From positions 1 through 25,612 of IMG/VR virus record IMGVR_UViG_3300037296_000164: a DNA stretch of 25,612 nucleotides; one strand, 5' to 3'. The position numbers and the translations under genes were made by a program. Shown one piece after another: positions 11,625 through 23,100 of this stretch. Below the pieces are notes generated by a model. It was not told the origin of the DNA. It did not search any database and saw nothing but the letters and a program-made list of their open reading frames with translations. The stretch's first letter is position 1, and each line of letters begins with the position of its first letter. The DNA comes from a virus.

Positions 11625-11919
11625 CGTCTTCCACCTCTTCAGTTTCTTTTGTCTCGCGTTTTTTAAGTAGTGGCATACAGCACCACAAGCCAATTAATAT
11701 CAGCAATCTTGCCACTACCGTTAAGCTGGTAGGCTGCAAATTCTGCACTGTGTCCGCAAAAAATAGCAGCACCCACACTGCACCTAGCGCCATTATTCCT
11801 ACTTGAATACGCATATCGTGGCCGGTCTTATATTTACTGAACCACCATACCCATACCCATCCAGCGCCACCAATAACAGCAAGAATCGTACTTAAAAAAT
11901 CTAAATTGAAGACGATCAT
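11605..11919 (-). CDS. Small 3-TM membrane protein, holin candidate
   Basis: This is a 104-residue protein with three hydrophobic segments (about 9-27, 39-56 and 65-84) and a charged tail (KKRETKETEEVEDDEQDAI). This is the profile of a class I holin, although I do not recognise a named family. It lies immediately upstream of the endolysin, overlapping its start by 20 bases. GGGAGGA precedes the ATG, which overlaps the previous stop (ATGA). Holin or antiholin is the best reading. The neighbouring 188-residue membrane protein is the rival candidate. Confidence 0.75.
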   Translation of the reverse strand: MIVFNLDFLSTILAVIGGAGWVWVWWFSKYKTGHDMRIQVGIMALGAVWVLLFFADTVQNLQPTSLTVVARLLILIGLWCCMPLLKKRETKETEEVEDDEQDAI

Positions 11920-12482
11920 TTATCATTCCTCCCGACAAACGCCATCAAGATACCTTTAAGGTAACCAAAGACAGCCTTTATCATTTCAGGCGCAGAGCTA
12001 TGGGCCTCTGTATTGATAAGCGCCCACAGTTTTTCACCCGTAAAGAAAGCAATCACGTAATAAATAACCACTGAGCCGATAGCAGCGCAAAACCCAGCCG
12101 GAACAATAAGGCTCCAGATAGTAATGTCTGGGTAAAAAATTGGCACAACGAATAAGGTGATTAATATACCGAACGACAAGCTATAAAACGGCTTTAGATA
12201 AGAGCGTTTAAATTTATCGTCGATAGGCGTTGGTTGATTCATTCCCATGATGGTGCCAAAGATAAGCGCAATCACAAAGAACACCACACCAAGCCAGTTA
12301 GGTACGGTAAAGCCGACCAGTAAATAAGGGTCAGCTAATTGAAATAGGTACACATTGTTTGTTGGCACGACCTCAACAACCGACGGGGCGGTGATATCTG
12401 CGGCAGATAATGCGGCGGCTTTGGTGGCAACATAACCGCCTACTGCGATAATGCCATTGCCGAAGGCTGCTCTAATGGTCAT
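11916..12482 (-). CDS. Multi-TM protein, putative holin or lysis membrane protein
   Basis: The ATG at 12482 is preferred (AAAGGAC spaced 7 bases), giving 188 residues beginning MTIRAAFGNGIIAVGGYVAT. Hydrophobic segments lie at about 64-82, 99-117 and 123-147, with a further weak one near 8-20. A basic loop (DDKFKRSYLK) separates the first two main segments. The C-terminus (MIKAVFGYLKGILMAFVGRN) is amphipathic. It resembles the larger phage 'holin/structural' membrane proteins found next to GH19 endolysins. Two membrane proteins in tandem before an endolysin suggest a holin/antiholin pair. No spanin (Rz/Rz1) pair is seen in the cassette. Confidence 0.72.
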   Translation of the reverse strand: MTIRAAFGNGIIAVGGYVATKAAALSAADITAPSVVEVVPTNNVYLFQLADPYLLVGFTVPNWLGVVFFVIALIFGTIMGMNQPTPIDDKFKRSYLKPFYSLSFGILITLFVVPIFYPDITIWSLIVPAGFCAAIGSVVIYYVIAFFTGEKLWALINTEAHSSAPEMIKAVFGYLKGILMAFVGRNDK

Positions 12483-12507
12483 TGATTTGTCCTTTACTGC
12501 GTGTGAT

Positions 12508-13164
12508 TTAAGCGAGGCACCAGTCGGTTGCGAGTGCGTCTGACACACTGGGTGACCATGTTGCTACGTCACCTTGCGCGGTTTTGAGTGCGAGATATTC
12601 ACGGTATGGCACCATATCGTTTTCAAACTCACCGCCCATCGTTTCTAGGTTGTTGCGCTCTACTGGGTAACTTGCGGCTGGCACGTAATAAACATACATG
12701 CCCTTGCCGTTCCAGCCAGCACGAGCGACTTTTTTGCCCATCTTTAGCAAGTAGACAGCTGAGCCAAAATCAAACTCATCACCTTCTTCAATAGGACAGT
12801 CGCCACCTACTTGCACAAACTCACAGCAATCACATAACGAGCCACCACTCGCCAGCGTAGCAACTTCATCTTCGGTCAATTCGTGGTCGGGATCGGAAGG
12901 TGCTGTGCATAACTTATTGGCCAAAAGATAACCTTCAAGCTCCCATAGTTTTTTAATGGCATTCTCAAGCGCATATGTCTCACCAAGTTCCTTGTTAAAG
13001 TTTTTCGCATCAACACAAGAAGCCTCACCAGTCACCTTAAACTTACTTGGCAGAGTAATAACCGCTACCGTTAGCTTTTTGCCGAATACTGCATACTCAA
13101 TCTTACTTTTAGCAACCAATTCATCTAACTGCTCTTTGGTCACTGTGTTTTTTACGTCTGTCAT
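12508..13164 (-). CDS. Gp49-family protein fused to a Tad2 (DUF2829) domain
   Basis: This is a 218-residue two-domain protein. Residues about 7-85 match the phage Gp49/66 family pattern (YAVFGKKLTVAVITLPSKFK ... ASCVDAKNFNKELGETYALE ... KLWELEGYLL). A Cys-rich linker (CDCCEFVQVGGDC, 111-123) follows. Residues about 130-217 are a DUF2829 domain: FGSAVYLLKMGKKVARAGWN, GKGMYVYYV, YLALKTAQGD and WSPSVSDALATDW. DUF2829 includes Tad2, a phage protein that binds the cyclic ADP-ribose signal made by Thoeris defence and so blocks it. The domain call is confident. Whether this copy sequesters a Thoeris signal is inferred from family. It lies in the late/lysis transcript, where Gp49-like genes are common, and has AGGATTAAT before its ATG. 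Confidence 0.85.
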   Translation of the reverse strand: MTDVKNTVTKEQLDELVAKSKIEYAVFGKKLTVAVITLPSKFKVTGEASCVDAKNFNKELGETYALENAIKKLWELEGYLLANKLCTAPSDPDHELTEDEVATLASGGSLCDCCEFVQVGGDCPIEEGDEFDFGSAVYLLKMGKKVARAGWNGKGMYVYYVPAASYPVERNNLETMGGEFENDMVPYREYLALKTAQGDVATWSPSVSDALATDWCLA

Positions 13165-13194
13165 AATTAATCCTTTCTTAGTTTTCTAATAGTG

Positions 13195-13488
13195 TTAGCG
13201 TTTGATGTATTCGTTTTTGCCAACATGCTCGTAAGTCTTTTCAAACACATCTGCCTTTACTGGATAAAACTCCCCATTAGCGCCCTTAACAACGTAATCA
13301 CCTATGCTGGCTTGCATGGCACCGCTAGAGTTATCGATAGTCATTTTAGGGTTTTCGCGGTCTTCATAGCTAATCTTCAGCCAGTCGGTTTTTCCACTTA
13401 TGAACTTAGAAAACTCTATTAATCGGGCTGGCTCATCGGTGAATACCAGTGCTTTAATAATGGTTGGCTTCTTACGAGACTTAGGCAT
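13195..13488 (-). CDS. Conserved hypothetical phage protein
   Basis: The ATG at 13488 (MPKSRKKPTI) has AAGGAC 6 bases upstream; sequence before it in the frame belongs to a neighbouring gene. The 97-residue product ends with GDYVVKGANGEFYPVKADVF and EKTYEHVG. That ending is a widespread phage motif ('GD.ivkG.nGE.yp.kpdiF..tYe') found beside Gp49/DUF2829 genes in lysis regions. The function is not established. It is beta-rich and probably binds something small or another protein. Confidence 0.82.
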   Translation of the reverse strand: MPKSRKKPTIIKALVFTDEPARLIEFSKFISGKTDWLKISYEDRENPKMTIDNSSGAMQASIGDYVVKGANGEFYPVKADVFEKTYEHVGKNEYIKR

Positions 13489-13490
13489 AA

Positions 13491-13625
13491 TTAGTCCTTG
13501 TTGGTAGTTTTGTTTGAAGGTTTTATTAGATTCCAAAAACCACCAACAGATAGTCTTGCAAGAATAAATCCAGCAGCAAGACCTACGATGTACGGCTCGG
13601 CTTGCGCCAACGTAATGCACTCCAT
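13491..13625 (-). CDS. Small 44-residue single-pass membrane protein
   Basis: The frame starts at ATG 13623-13625 with AAAGGA 5-10 bases upstream and ends two bases before the next start. The product begins MECITLAQAEPYIVGLAAGF and has one membrane helix (about 12-34) with a Lys/Asn/Thr tail. Its size and place near the lysis genes allow a role as lysis accessory or inner-membrane peptide. No family is recognised. Confidence 0.65.
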   Translation of the reverse strand: MECITLAQAEPYIVGLAAGFILARLSVGGFWNLIKPSNKTTNKD

Positions 13626-13723
13626 GGTTTATCCTTTTTCTGATTAATAGGTTTATATATCTTTTCAATAGTCACTATTTACTTGATAGCTCAACCGACT
13701 AATAATTCTTAATGTTGATTGGA

Positions 13724-14014
13724 TTATCTGTTTTTGTAGTCTTCTACATCTTCGTCATGTGGCACTATTGACTTGAAGTATTCGCGAACCATCTTGCCTG
13801 CTTCTGGGTGTTCATCTTCTAGCATCTGAGATAGATCATCTGAATGAGTCAGGCTATTACATTCCCATTGAGACTTTCTAATATCGGTAATGACTTGGTT
13901 GTGGTCATAGCACGATAACGGATTACTGATCCCAATCAAATCGTCAATCACCATCCCATAAGCTTTGATAACAGCATTAATAGTTTCTGCGGGTAAACCA
14001 CTATAGTCAGGCAT
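13724..14014 (-). CDS. Hypothetical acidic phage protein
   Basis: This is a 96-residue acidic protein beginning MPDYSGLPAETINAVIKAYG, with AAGGATT 5 bases before the start. It is predominantly helical; the C-terminus is charged (MVREYFKSIVPHDEDVEDYK). It is the first gene after the terminator of the giant virion gene and after a 14-bp promoter-like motif at 14093-14106, so it probably heads the lysis transcript. Function unknown. Confidence 0.78.
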   Translation of the reverse strand: MPDYSGLPAETINAVIKAYGMVIDDLIGISNPLSCYDHNQVITDIRKSQWECNSLTHSDDLSQMLEDEHPEAGKMVREYFKSIVPHDEDVEDYKNR

Positions 14015-14092
14015 CAGTCAATCCTTATTGGCCAATAAAATTAAATTTGATTTCAATAACCACTATTTAATCAAGGTAGGCGCTGGCTGGCG

Positions 14093-14106
14093 AACCTTAT
14101 AGGGGT
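14093..14106 (-). promoter_or_regulatory. Late promoter-like motif, copy near the lysis cassette
   Basis: On the minus strand this reads ACCCCTATAAGGTT, identical over 14 bases to a site at 24729-24742. It lies 79 bases before the first lysis-region gene and just after a minus-strand terminator. It contains a TATAAG -10-like hexamer but no good -35 here, so an activator-dependent or phage-specific promoter is possible. Confidence 0.45.
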
Positions 14107-14124
14107 GCATTGAAAAGGCAGGCA

Positions 14125-14153
14125 CAAAAAAGCCCACCGCTTAGGGTGAGCTT
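14125..14153 (-). terminator. Terminator after the giant virion gene
   Basis: On the minus strand, a stem with core CACC/GGTG extended by AAAGC/GCTTT (one bulge pair) is followed by a six-T run. It lies about 30 bases beyond the stop of the 3004-residue gene. Confidence 0.8.
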
Positions 14154-14183
14154 TGAAGTGTTGGGGTATTCCGAACAGTTGGA

Positions 14184-17100
14184 CTACATGCCGTCACGCA
14201 CACCGTTCAACTCTTGCGCCAATGTACCACGACCTGTCTTGGGTGCTCGCTTGATTACTCGATCCACCTTATCCATCTTCATCTCGCGCACACGTCTTGC
14301 GATATCGGTTGGCTTAATGATGATCTTTTGATTAGGGTTTTTGTTATTCCAGTCTTTGACAGCGGATCTCGCATCAGAAACCTTACTGCTATTACCCTCG
14401 ACCACGCCAGCCGCCCAAAGCGCTCTGATACTTGAGGCACGCAGATTATAGTAAGAGGTTGATGACTGCCCAAGATAGTTAGCCTCTTGTATCTTAGAGA
14501 TATCGCGTGGCTGGAAGCCAAAGAACTTAAATGCAGCATCAACTGGTGTGACATCAGCGACCTTATAGCCTTTGGTGTCTTTATAGATACCAGACGTTGC
14601 CATGCCAGTACCTTTCACAGCGTTTCTTACTGCGGTAGGGGCAAACTCTAATGCGCCTTTTTTAAGGCTGGTACTATCAAGATTGGCAACACCTTTAGCA
14701 ATATCTCTTGTGCCGGTAGCAACACGCCCCACAAAGTCACCAGCAGGACCAACTATCTCGAGTACATCACGCGAATTACTCGTGCGCTCTTTAAAGATAC
14801 CTGTGCCCGGTATTAGATTGCCAAGACCTAAGCGACCTGATACATCGGTTGGCGAGCCTGATACGCTCGAGATACCGCCATCAATAAAGTCTCCCATCAT
14901 TTCTCCCATCCATTCATCTAAGAACGCTTGGCGTACCTTTTTGGATGAGAAGTTATAGCCCATGATCTGCCCGATGCCATCTACCAAGTCTTCAGCATCT
15001 TCCATAAATGGCAAACCGCCAGCACCGCCCAGTAAGAACAACGTACCAATCATAATACCGACCGCCTTACGTCCAGCTGCACGCTCAGTCGATCCTTTCT
15101 CGCCCTGCGTCCATAATCTGTGCATCAGCTCCATGTATGAGACGGTGTAAGTCTTAAAGGTCATAAGCGTGCCACCAACAGCGCCGCGCCCCCAATTCAT
15201 GCGACTGGCTTTGTTGTAAACAAACTGCGTCTCTTTGATTGAGTTGGTCGCAAACTCTGCTGGATTGTCCATGCCTTGCTCTTTTGCCATGCGGTAAGCT
15301 GCCACAAATGTCACACGGCGGTTGACCTGTTCTGCCAAACTAAACAATGAACCCCATGCCAGACTGACACGTGACAGCGAGTTACCTGCCAGCGCTTTCG
15401 CGTTGCCAAGTTTGGTGCCATCGCCTGCGCGTAGTGGGTTTTTACCACTCGCCATCTTCATAAGGTTATGAACCTCTTGCGGTGACAGCGTGCCATCCGC
15501 CTCTGCACGTTCAATCGCATCTCGTAAGTCTGCTTCAAAGTGATCGTTGTTCTTATTCCTCAGCGACTTACCCCAATCGGTTGATGACTTGCTAAGCTGT
15601 GCCGCTGCTTTGACTGCACCACCAAACTGAGATAGGTATGGGAATGATACCGCGATAGGCTGTGTTAAGTTGACCACGGCTGAGGCGACAGAACCACCTA
15701 AGTATTGCGCAAACATCCAGCCACGGATAACCTGCCCCTCCTCTTGTGGGTTTTTAATGTACTGCGCCAATTTAACGGCTGCATCTTTTAACTGCCCTTC
15801 ACCTTTTGGTATGTCTGCAATACTACGATCAAGGTTGCCCATGTTAAGTGCGGCAGAGGTATGACGTGCATTAGAGTAGATGAACGAGGCAAGTACGCGC
15901 CCAACGTCCTCACTGTACCCTTTGATACCTTTACGGTGCATTAGGCGCTTCATGGCGCTACGGTTGTTCTTGGTGCGTTTTAGATACTCTTGGAATGCCT
16001 CGTCAGCGGCTTTGTCACCAGTAGCATCAAGCCCTAGCATTTCCCCAAACAATTCAGCCGTTTCCGGCGTCACGCCAGCGAATAATTTAAACTCTTCTTT
16101 AGACAAAGCGCCACGACTGACGGTATGAGTTACTGGGTCGTCGTACAGCGCTTTCATATCCTCTTCCATCTTACGAGCGTCATAAGCGGATTCAAACATG
16201 CCGAAGTATTCACGATTGCCATCGCTATCTACCACGTCAACCGTGTATTGACCAAAGCGTGACAGCGGTGCATAGCCATCGTCTTTGAGTTTATTGGTGC
16301 GGAACTGCGACTCTTTGATATCTTTCAACATACCTTTGAGCGCTTTTTCTTTTTTCGGGCTGGCTTGTATGAGTCCGTTGATATGCTGCTCGATAGTAAA
16401 GACCGCCTCGCGTAACGTGCCAGCCTCCATGACTGCCGCTTCGATATCGTTGGCATCTTTACCCAAGCGACGCAGCATGTCTGAGCGCGTCAAGCTGTCA
16501 AGGCTCTTATCGGTAGCTGCGCGGAACTCACGATACAATCCAATTTGCTCATCGTTCAAGTCAAACTTAGAACTCAGCTCGTTATCCGTCCAGACAAGGC
16601 CAGCGTTCACTTCTTCATCGATAATGCCATTGATAAAGCGGTTGGCTTGAATGTTATTTAGCGTGGCAAGCTCTTGCAACTGCGCTGGCGTGATTCTCCC
16701 TACATCTTGTAACATCTTCAATCTATCTTGCTTTGAAGCTGACATGGTTTTTTTACGCCAGTCTTCAATAAGTACCGCCTTGCCATCAAGGTCGCGGCCC
16801 CATAGCAATGTACCCTCAAAGATAGGTTTGCTTAGCGCCTCATTGTCCTTGGCACCGATAGCAGACTTTGTGATATCACGTAGCGAGTCAAGCTGTGGCA
16901 ACAATCTAGGCGCAAACTCACTGGCTTTTGAGGCGTAGTAAGATACGTCGTTGATAAACTTCTCAGTGTTTTCAAACACTGGCTTAAAGTAAGGGTTACG
17001 CTGTGCCAAGTTATACATCGTACCTAGTGTTTTGTGCCACCAAGAAAGCTTGCCTGGTGGGTTAGATGATGCCCAGTCGTAAAGGCGTGTCATGGATTCA

Positions 17101-20100
17101 CGAGCGATATTGCGTGGATCAAACTGATCGTCCATGCCAGCGGCGCGGCTAAACCTGATGTCAGGATTTTTCGGATCACTAAACTGTGGCATGGCGCTCA
17201 TGGAATCAAACGCTGAATTTTGTTTTTCAACCTCATTTACCATGCGCTCAGCGAGTGATAAAATATCTTGCGAGTTAATCTTGATCGACGCGCCTAGCAT
17301 ATTGCGCAAAAACGAACGAACCGCCATGACCATACGATTAATCATGCCAGCAATCTTGCCCTGCCTTGCCTGCTGGCGTGACGCGAGTGTTAGCAGGTAA
17401 GGCAGATATTCGTCTAACGCCTCTTGCTTACTACGTGCAACCTTGTCAGCGATAGCTTTTGCTTGCACAGCCAATGGGTCGCCCGCTGCTACGAGCGCAT
17501 CAAAGTCTTTCATTAGTGCGTTGTAAGTTTTTTTATCCATCAGCGACTGCATACCGCCATGACCACCAAGCTCATGCAGGAAGGTTGGGATTATCATTTC
17601 GTCAGATAAGTTGTCCGCAATCAAAGTCGCCTTGCCATTTAGGTATAAGCCATCGACATCACTAGGGATAGTGAGTCTGCCGTTTCGCACAAAATCAGAC
17701 AGCACCTTGATATCAAGCTTGCCGTCAGTCATGAGCTTACTGATAGTTTCTTTGCCAAATTTATCGCTCAACTTGGCAATGACTTGCTGGCGAGTGGTGT
17801 TGGTTGAGCCTATCGCATTGGCCTTTATATTCCCAATCGTTTGACTCATCTGTCCTGCGCGGCTAAACAAAGTCTTGCCGTTACCGTCTTCTGACGCCCT
17901 GCTATCAATGGTGGCAAACAGATTATCAAACGCTTCAGCAACCGGTGCCATCTCGCTTTCTAGCAAATATGGGTATCTGTCCATATTGCGAGGGAAAGCA
18001 TCCTCTGGTGTGACATTGGCTAAGAAGTCGCTACGAGCACCTTGCTTGTCTAACTTGTTAATGATATAGCTTTCAAAAGCACGCGCTGCACGCTCAATAA
18101 TGCGTGACCAATAACCGTCAACGGCGCCTTTATCGATGGTCATAGCACGAGATTTCATTGGAGATTCGTCTAACGCCTTGACCAGATCAGCAAACACCTC
18201 TTCAACTTTTGGTCGAACGCCCTCTTTATGGTTAGGATCAGGCATAAAGTTTTCAGGTAGATAAGCGTGGTTCTGATTCATGTCGTAAATTTGCTTGCGA
18301 CGCGCGTCAGTCATCGGACGCATACGACTAGGTTTACCGTTCTGATCTTTCATTATCAGCATAGGTTCAGGCTTATAGGTAATATAAGCGCTCTCCTTAC
18401 TGGTCATTCTGTTGGGGTCGTCACGGAACGAGGTGAAGTGATTGTCTAGCGCATGGAACCATTCGTGTGCAAGCGAGCCTGCACCTTTGGTTTTGGTTAG
18501 ATTGATAATCACTTGTGACGGCTCGTAGTGTGCCATAGCAGCGCCCTTACCACGGGCACCGAACGACATACCAAGCTTGCCGCCTAGACCGATTGCTTCA
18601 GATGGAATACCTAGCACGCCAGCCAAGTCCATAAAGGCGTCATAAGTATCGTTTAACATGCTCTGACGAGTGGTTGCATCTTTAGCGTTTTGCGTAACCC
18701 AGTTACCAAACTGACCACCACGCAAGCCGAACGCTTCCATGAATTGCTCAGTCGTTACATCCAAGCCACCACGATGATCGAGGCCTATGCGGTCGCGTGT
18801 TACCTTTGAGCGAATGTCGGATTTTTTGACGTTTACTTTTTCTTTGTGCTGATCCCACAGCTCAGATAGGTCGTTATTGTTGTCTTTTAAGAAAGCTCTA
18901 GCAGTATCTCTATCATTAAACTCAATCAGTGGCGTCTTATCTTTGTCGCTGGCTTGTGTGATAAACCATGATTTACTATCACCACGACCACGACTGTATA
19001 AATCAAACTTCAATGCTGGCGCTTTGGTTTCACCCTCCAGTAACTCGTTTACCTGCTCAGCAAGCTCGGACATTTCTCTAGTTTTCGTTTTAAGGATATG
19101 CACTTTCTTATCTATCGTAACCACAAAACCCATGAAAGGCGTGCGAGTTCCGTCCTCTTCTTTCTGCGTAGAGCCGATACGAGGATCAACCATAGTGATA
19201 CGTGACCACTGATTCCTATCTACCTCGTTAAGCAACTTTGCATGATAAGCGTAACCACGCATGGTCTCGCTTGCCATCAATCCATCCATAATCTTATTGA
19301 ATGGAATGGAGTCGCCAAGCATGGCTTGCATAACACCGCGAAAAGTTTTTACGGTATTAACCCAGTTTCTTAGCTTATAGCCTTTTCTTGGCTTGGTAGG
19401 TATAGCAACACGAAATACAGTGGCAAGTGCTGCCTGCTGCTTATCTTCAATCGATTCAACGTCTTTCTTAGGCCATATCTTGCTAAGCGGCTCATTGATA
19501 ATATCGTCGTCGCTTATCTCTTTTTGATGAAACGAGTCCATATCTTTACGAGCACCAGTTATCTTTTCGCCAAAGTCTTCAATCTCTGCGACTGGCTCAG
19601 TGGTCGCGGCCGGCTTGTCTGATTTTTTAGGTACAGGTTTTTTGGCTTCTGGTGCTGTTTCCGATTTTACTACAGAAGACTGAGGCGGTTTTGTTGGGCT
19701 AGCAGCGACAGTTTCTGATTGTTCTACATTCGATTGAGGTTCGCTTTGACTTTCTTGCGCCTCCATACGCTCACGCACCCGACCTTCCATCGCATCAAAT
19801 TGAGCGTCAGTAATATCATATTCACCATCTTCATTGGTGGTGATACCCATCTCGTCAGCGACTTCGGTTTGGAATTGCGCGTAGCTTTTTGGTGGATTGC
19901 TCTGCTCTACTTGCGCGCTTCCTACTTCATTAGATTCAACGGTCTTGGTGCTCGTTAGTTCTTTGAGACCTTTATCAACCAAAGCAACAACGCTCTTTTG
20001 TGTTTGCGCGTTACTATACTGCTGTTCTGTCAGCGCACCTCTTGCAACAAGCTCTTTGGCTATCCCTTTGGTTAACGTTGGCGTGTCTTGCCACTCTTTG

Positions 20101-23100
20101 TTGCCGCTGATAGCGTCAGACAACTCTTGCTCTGACGGCACTCTTGCATTTTCCTCAACTGTCTTGTTTGCGGCAGCTTTGACGTTAAGTGTTTGTCTAG
20201 GCGCTGGAATATTAACCGTAGGATTGTCATTGGTCAGCTGTGTGGATTCGGTGATCTGCTTGTCCACACCTACTAAGCTAGCTTCGTAGTTATCATTTAA
20301 TAATGGTTGAGCTTCGGAGGTTTGACCGTCACTCAATACGTTTGGCGTATCTTCGATATCATCAAACGATAGACCGCCTTGTTTTGGATTTCCCTTACCA
20401 GTGACCGCATTGATGCGTTGTTGGATATTCTCACCGATTGCTTTGGCTGAACGCCTGTTGTCTGATAACACGCTTAGTATCTCTTTGGCACCATCAGTTA
20501 GACCGTCATCCAATAAACTATCTTGCGATAGATAGTCGCTGACTTCTTTATCGCTATTCTTGATGTCCATGTAGGCTTGTGTGGCATCAGCGATATCACG
20601 TGCCAGCGTATTGTTAAAAGCGACGCCTGATTTTGCATCACTATTTAACTGGCTGATCTGTGGTGCCTTATCAGTGATTGCGCGTAGTACATTGGTGGTA
20701 TCGTTATCGAGCTTTTCTGATATGGCTGATACCAGCTTGGGATTGCTGTAAGCGTCCTGCACGATAGCCGCTTCAATACGGTTTTTGCCTTCACGCGATA
20801 AACCATCACTTTCATCCATCATGGCAGACTGCTCAGTGCTTGGTAGTCCTGACACAAAGTTTTTAAGGTACGATTGGCTTTGGTACAAGCTCATATTGCC
20901 GTCACCATTGAACGATAGTAGGCTGGCATCGGGCAGATTCTTAGCGTCACTTGCTGCTTGCTCTGTGCTACTCATACGTGCGGCAGTCGGCTTGTTCGCT
21001 GCTCGTGCAAACTCGTCACGGTTCATGTCTGAGGTGTTGCGACGTACCAATACTGGTGACTGCATCATGTTCACAGCGTCAGTATCAAGTCCGAACTTAC
21101 TTGCCTGCTCATTGACGAACTGGCGGTACTCTTGTGCCTTTGCACCATTCTCTTGATAGACTTTACGGATAGCCATACTTCGGCCATTACCTGAGTCAAC
21201 CACGTTGTCAGTAGCACCTACAAACGGTGCGCCTGTCGATACGTCTGGGCTTTCACCCAAGATATTTGGCTGTAGCTTACTGGCAATCTCATTGACTTGT
21301 TGTTGGGCGCTGGCACGTGTGCGGTCACGTGGCTGGCGAGACGCTGGGAAGTTAGGGTTAATGGTAAAGTTGTCAGTGTTACTGGTCACAAGGTCGCTAG
21401 CATCGACCACATCCCACTGCGCTTTCACTTCGTTACCTTCAGGCGTGTAGGCACGAGTTTGAGCGCGAGCTTCATCGAGGACGCGAGTATTCGGCTTGAT
21501 CTGTTTAATATCGGCATCAATTTTTGGTATGTCGTTAGCTTCGCGCATAAGGCGCGCTTTTTCTGATAGCGATGTCGGTTCGTTCTGTACGGCCTGTGCA
21601 AGTCTTGCATAGGTACTGTTATTTTGGTCTGCACCATCTAGCCTATCCATCATGCCAGATTGCCATGTGCTCATGGGTTGCTCGGCATTCACATCGCGCA
21701 TCTGATTACCGACTTCACTGGCACCGCTATCAACGGCCAATACTGCCGCTGCGGATAGACTGCCCTTATTGGCGTCAAGCCCCATTAGCTCAGACGGTTT
21801 TGGCGCTTCGGGTACTGGCGTTCTATCTACTATCTCGCCGCGAGCGCGACGCGCACGCTCATCGATACGTGCCTGCTGCTCGTTCTGTAGAGAAGTATTT
21901 ACATCGGCACCCGTTTGTACCGTACCATCAGGGGTAACGGTAAAGTCATTTGGTGCTGGCAAGCGTGGGTCATTACCGTACTGATCATAACCTTGTGGCG
22001 CTTGCGTTACATCATCAAAGTTTCTAGGCTGTGGTTGATTGGCATCACGCTCAGTACGCGCACGCTCTTGTTGCTGTGCCAGATACTCGTTGTACTGATC
22101 GCCTGTAAATACCTCGCCATCGGGACCTGCATTAAATTGATTGGTTGCTCGACCTTGGAACCCTAGTTGTAGTGCTGCTTGGTTACCAAGTAGTCCGGCT
22201 GGGCTGAAACTAGGGTCTAGCGGATTGGTTGAGCCATATCCTACATCCTCTTGCCCCATGTCTTCGGTTGGGGTGATTCTTTCATCTGGTCTGCGATTGC
22301 GAGCAAACGCGCCAGCACCAGCGCCCATCGCGGCACCTGAGAGCAAACCAAGTGCGGCTGCGTCAGTTACACCTTCATCAAGCGGACGACCTAGCGCCTC
22401 GTTTTGCAGGATAGTTTCAGATACCGATTGCGGTAGCTCTTCAAGCAAGCCTTCACTGAGCGCCCCTTCTGCACCGCGTCTCAAGATACCTTTGTCTTTA
22501 GAGGCATTAGCAGCAGCGCTACCTGCAATGCTAGCAGCTGGATTGGCAGTACGGCCACCACCAGCAATAATGGTGTCAAAGTCACCGATACCAAGCTCTT
22601 TGGCTAAGCGACCACCAGCATAACCAAAGCCTGCGGTAGTCGCGCCTGTTGCAGCGGCGATTCCTGCTTGCTTAGGCGTTAGTAATCCATCTTCGGTTTG
22701 TTGACGGATAGATTCGGCTTGCAAGCCTGCACCTAACGCACCCTCACCTAACGCACCAGCCACCACCCCAGAAACTTTTGGGGCAATCATACCAAGACCA
22801 CGACCAACCGCACCACCAGCAAACATAGAAGGTAGGGATTCAGCTACCGTATTAACGATCAGCGATGGGTTTTTTCTAGCGTAGTTAAGTTTTCCTCCAA
22901 AACCCTCGGTATTAGTAAAGTCTTGCAGCTGCTCTTTGCTTTTCTCGGTTTTGAAGCCGCCAATAAATTCATGTGTGGCTTTTGGGTCATACCCTGCTTT
23001 ATCTTCTAGGAATTTACCAGCGCGACCAAGCGTAGGTATGTTAGCTAGACCAACGGCAGCTTCACCAACACCAACCACACCATCAGCGAGAAGCGATAGC

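Noticed and set aside
11625-11693. Longer start of the endolysin frame
   Set aside because: It would overlap the upstream membrane-protein gene by 88 bases and lacks a ribosome site. ATG 11624 has AGAGGTGGAA.
12483-12548. Longer start of the 188-residue membrane protein
   Set aside because: It overlaps the Gp49-Tad2 gene, and the ATG at 12482 has a well-spaced AAAGGAC.
13489-13668. N-terminal extension of the 97-residue protein
   Set aside because: The extension is the out-of-frame shadow of the 44-residue membrane protein gene at 13491-13625. ATG 13488 has its own ribosome site.
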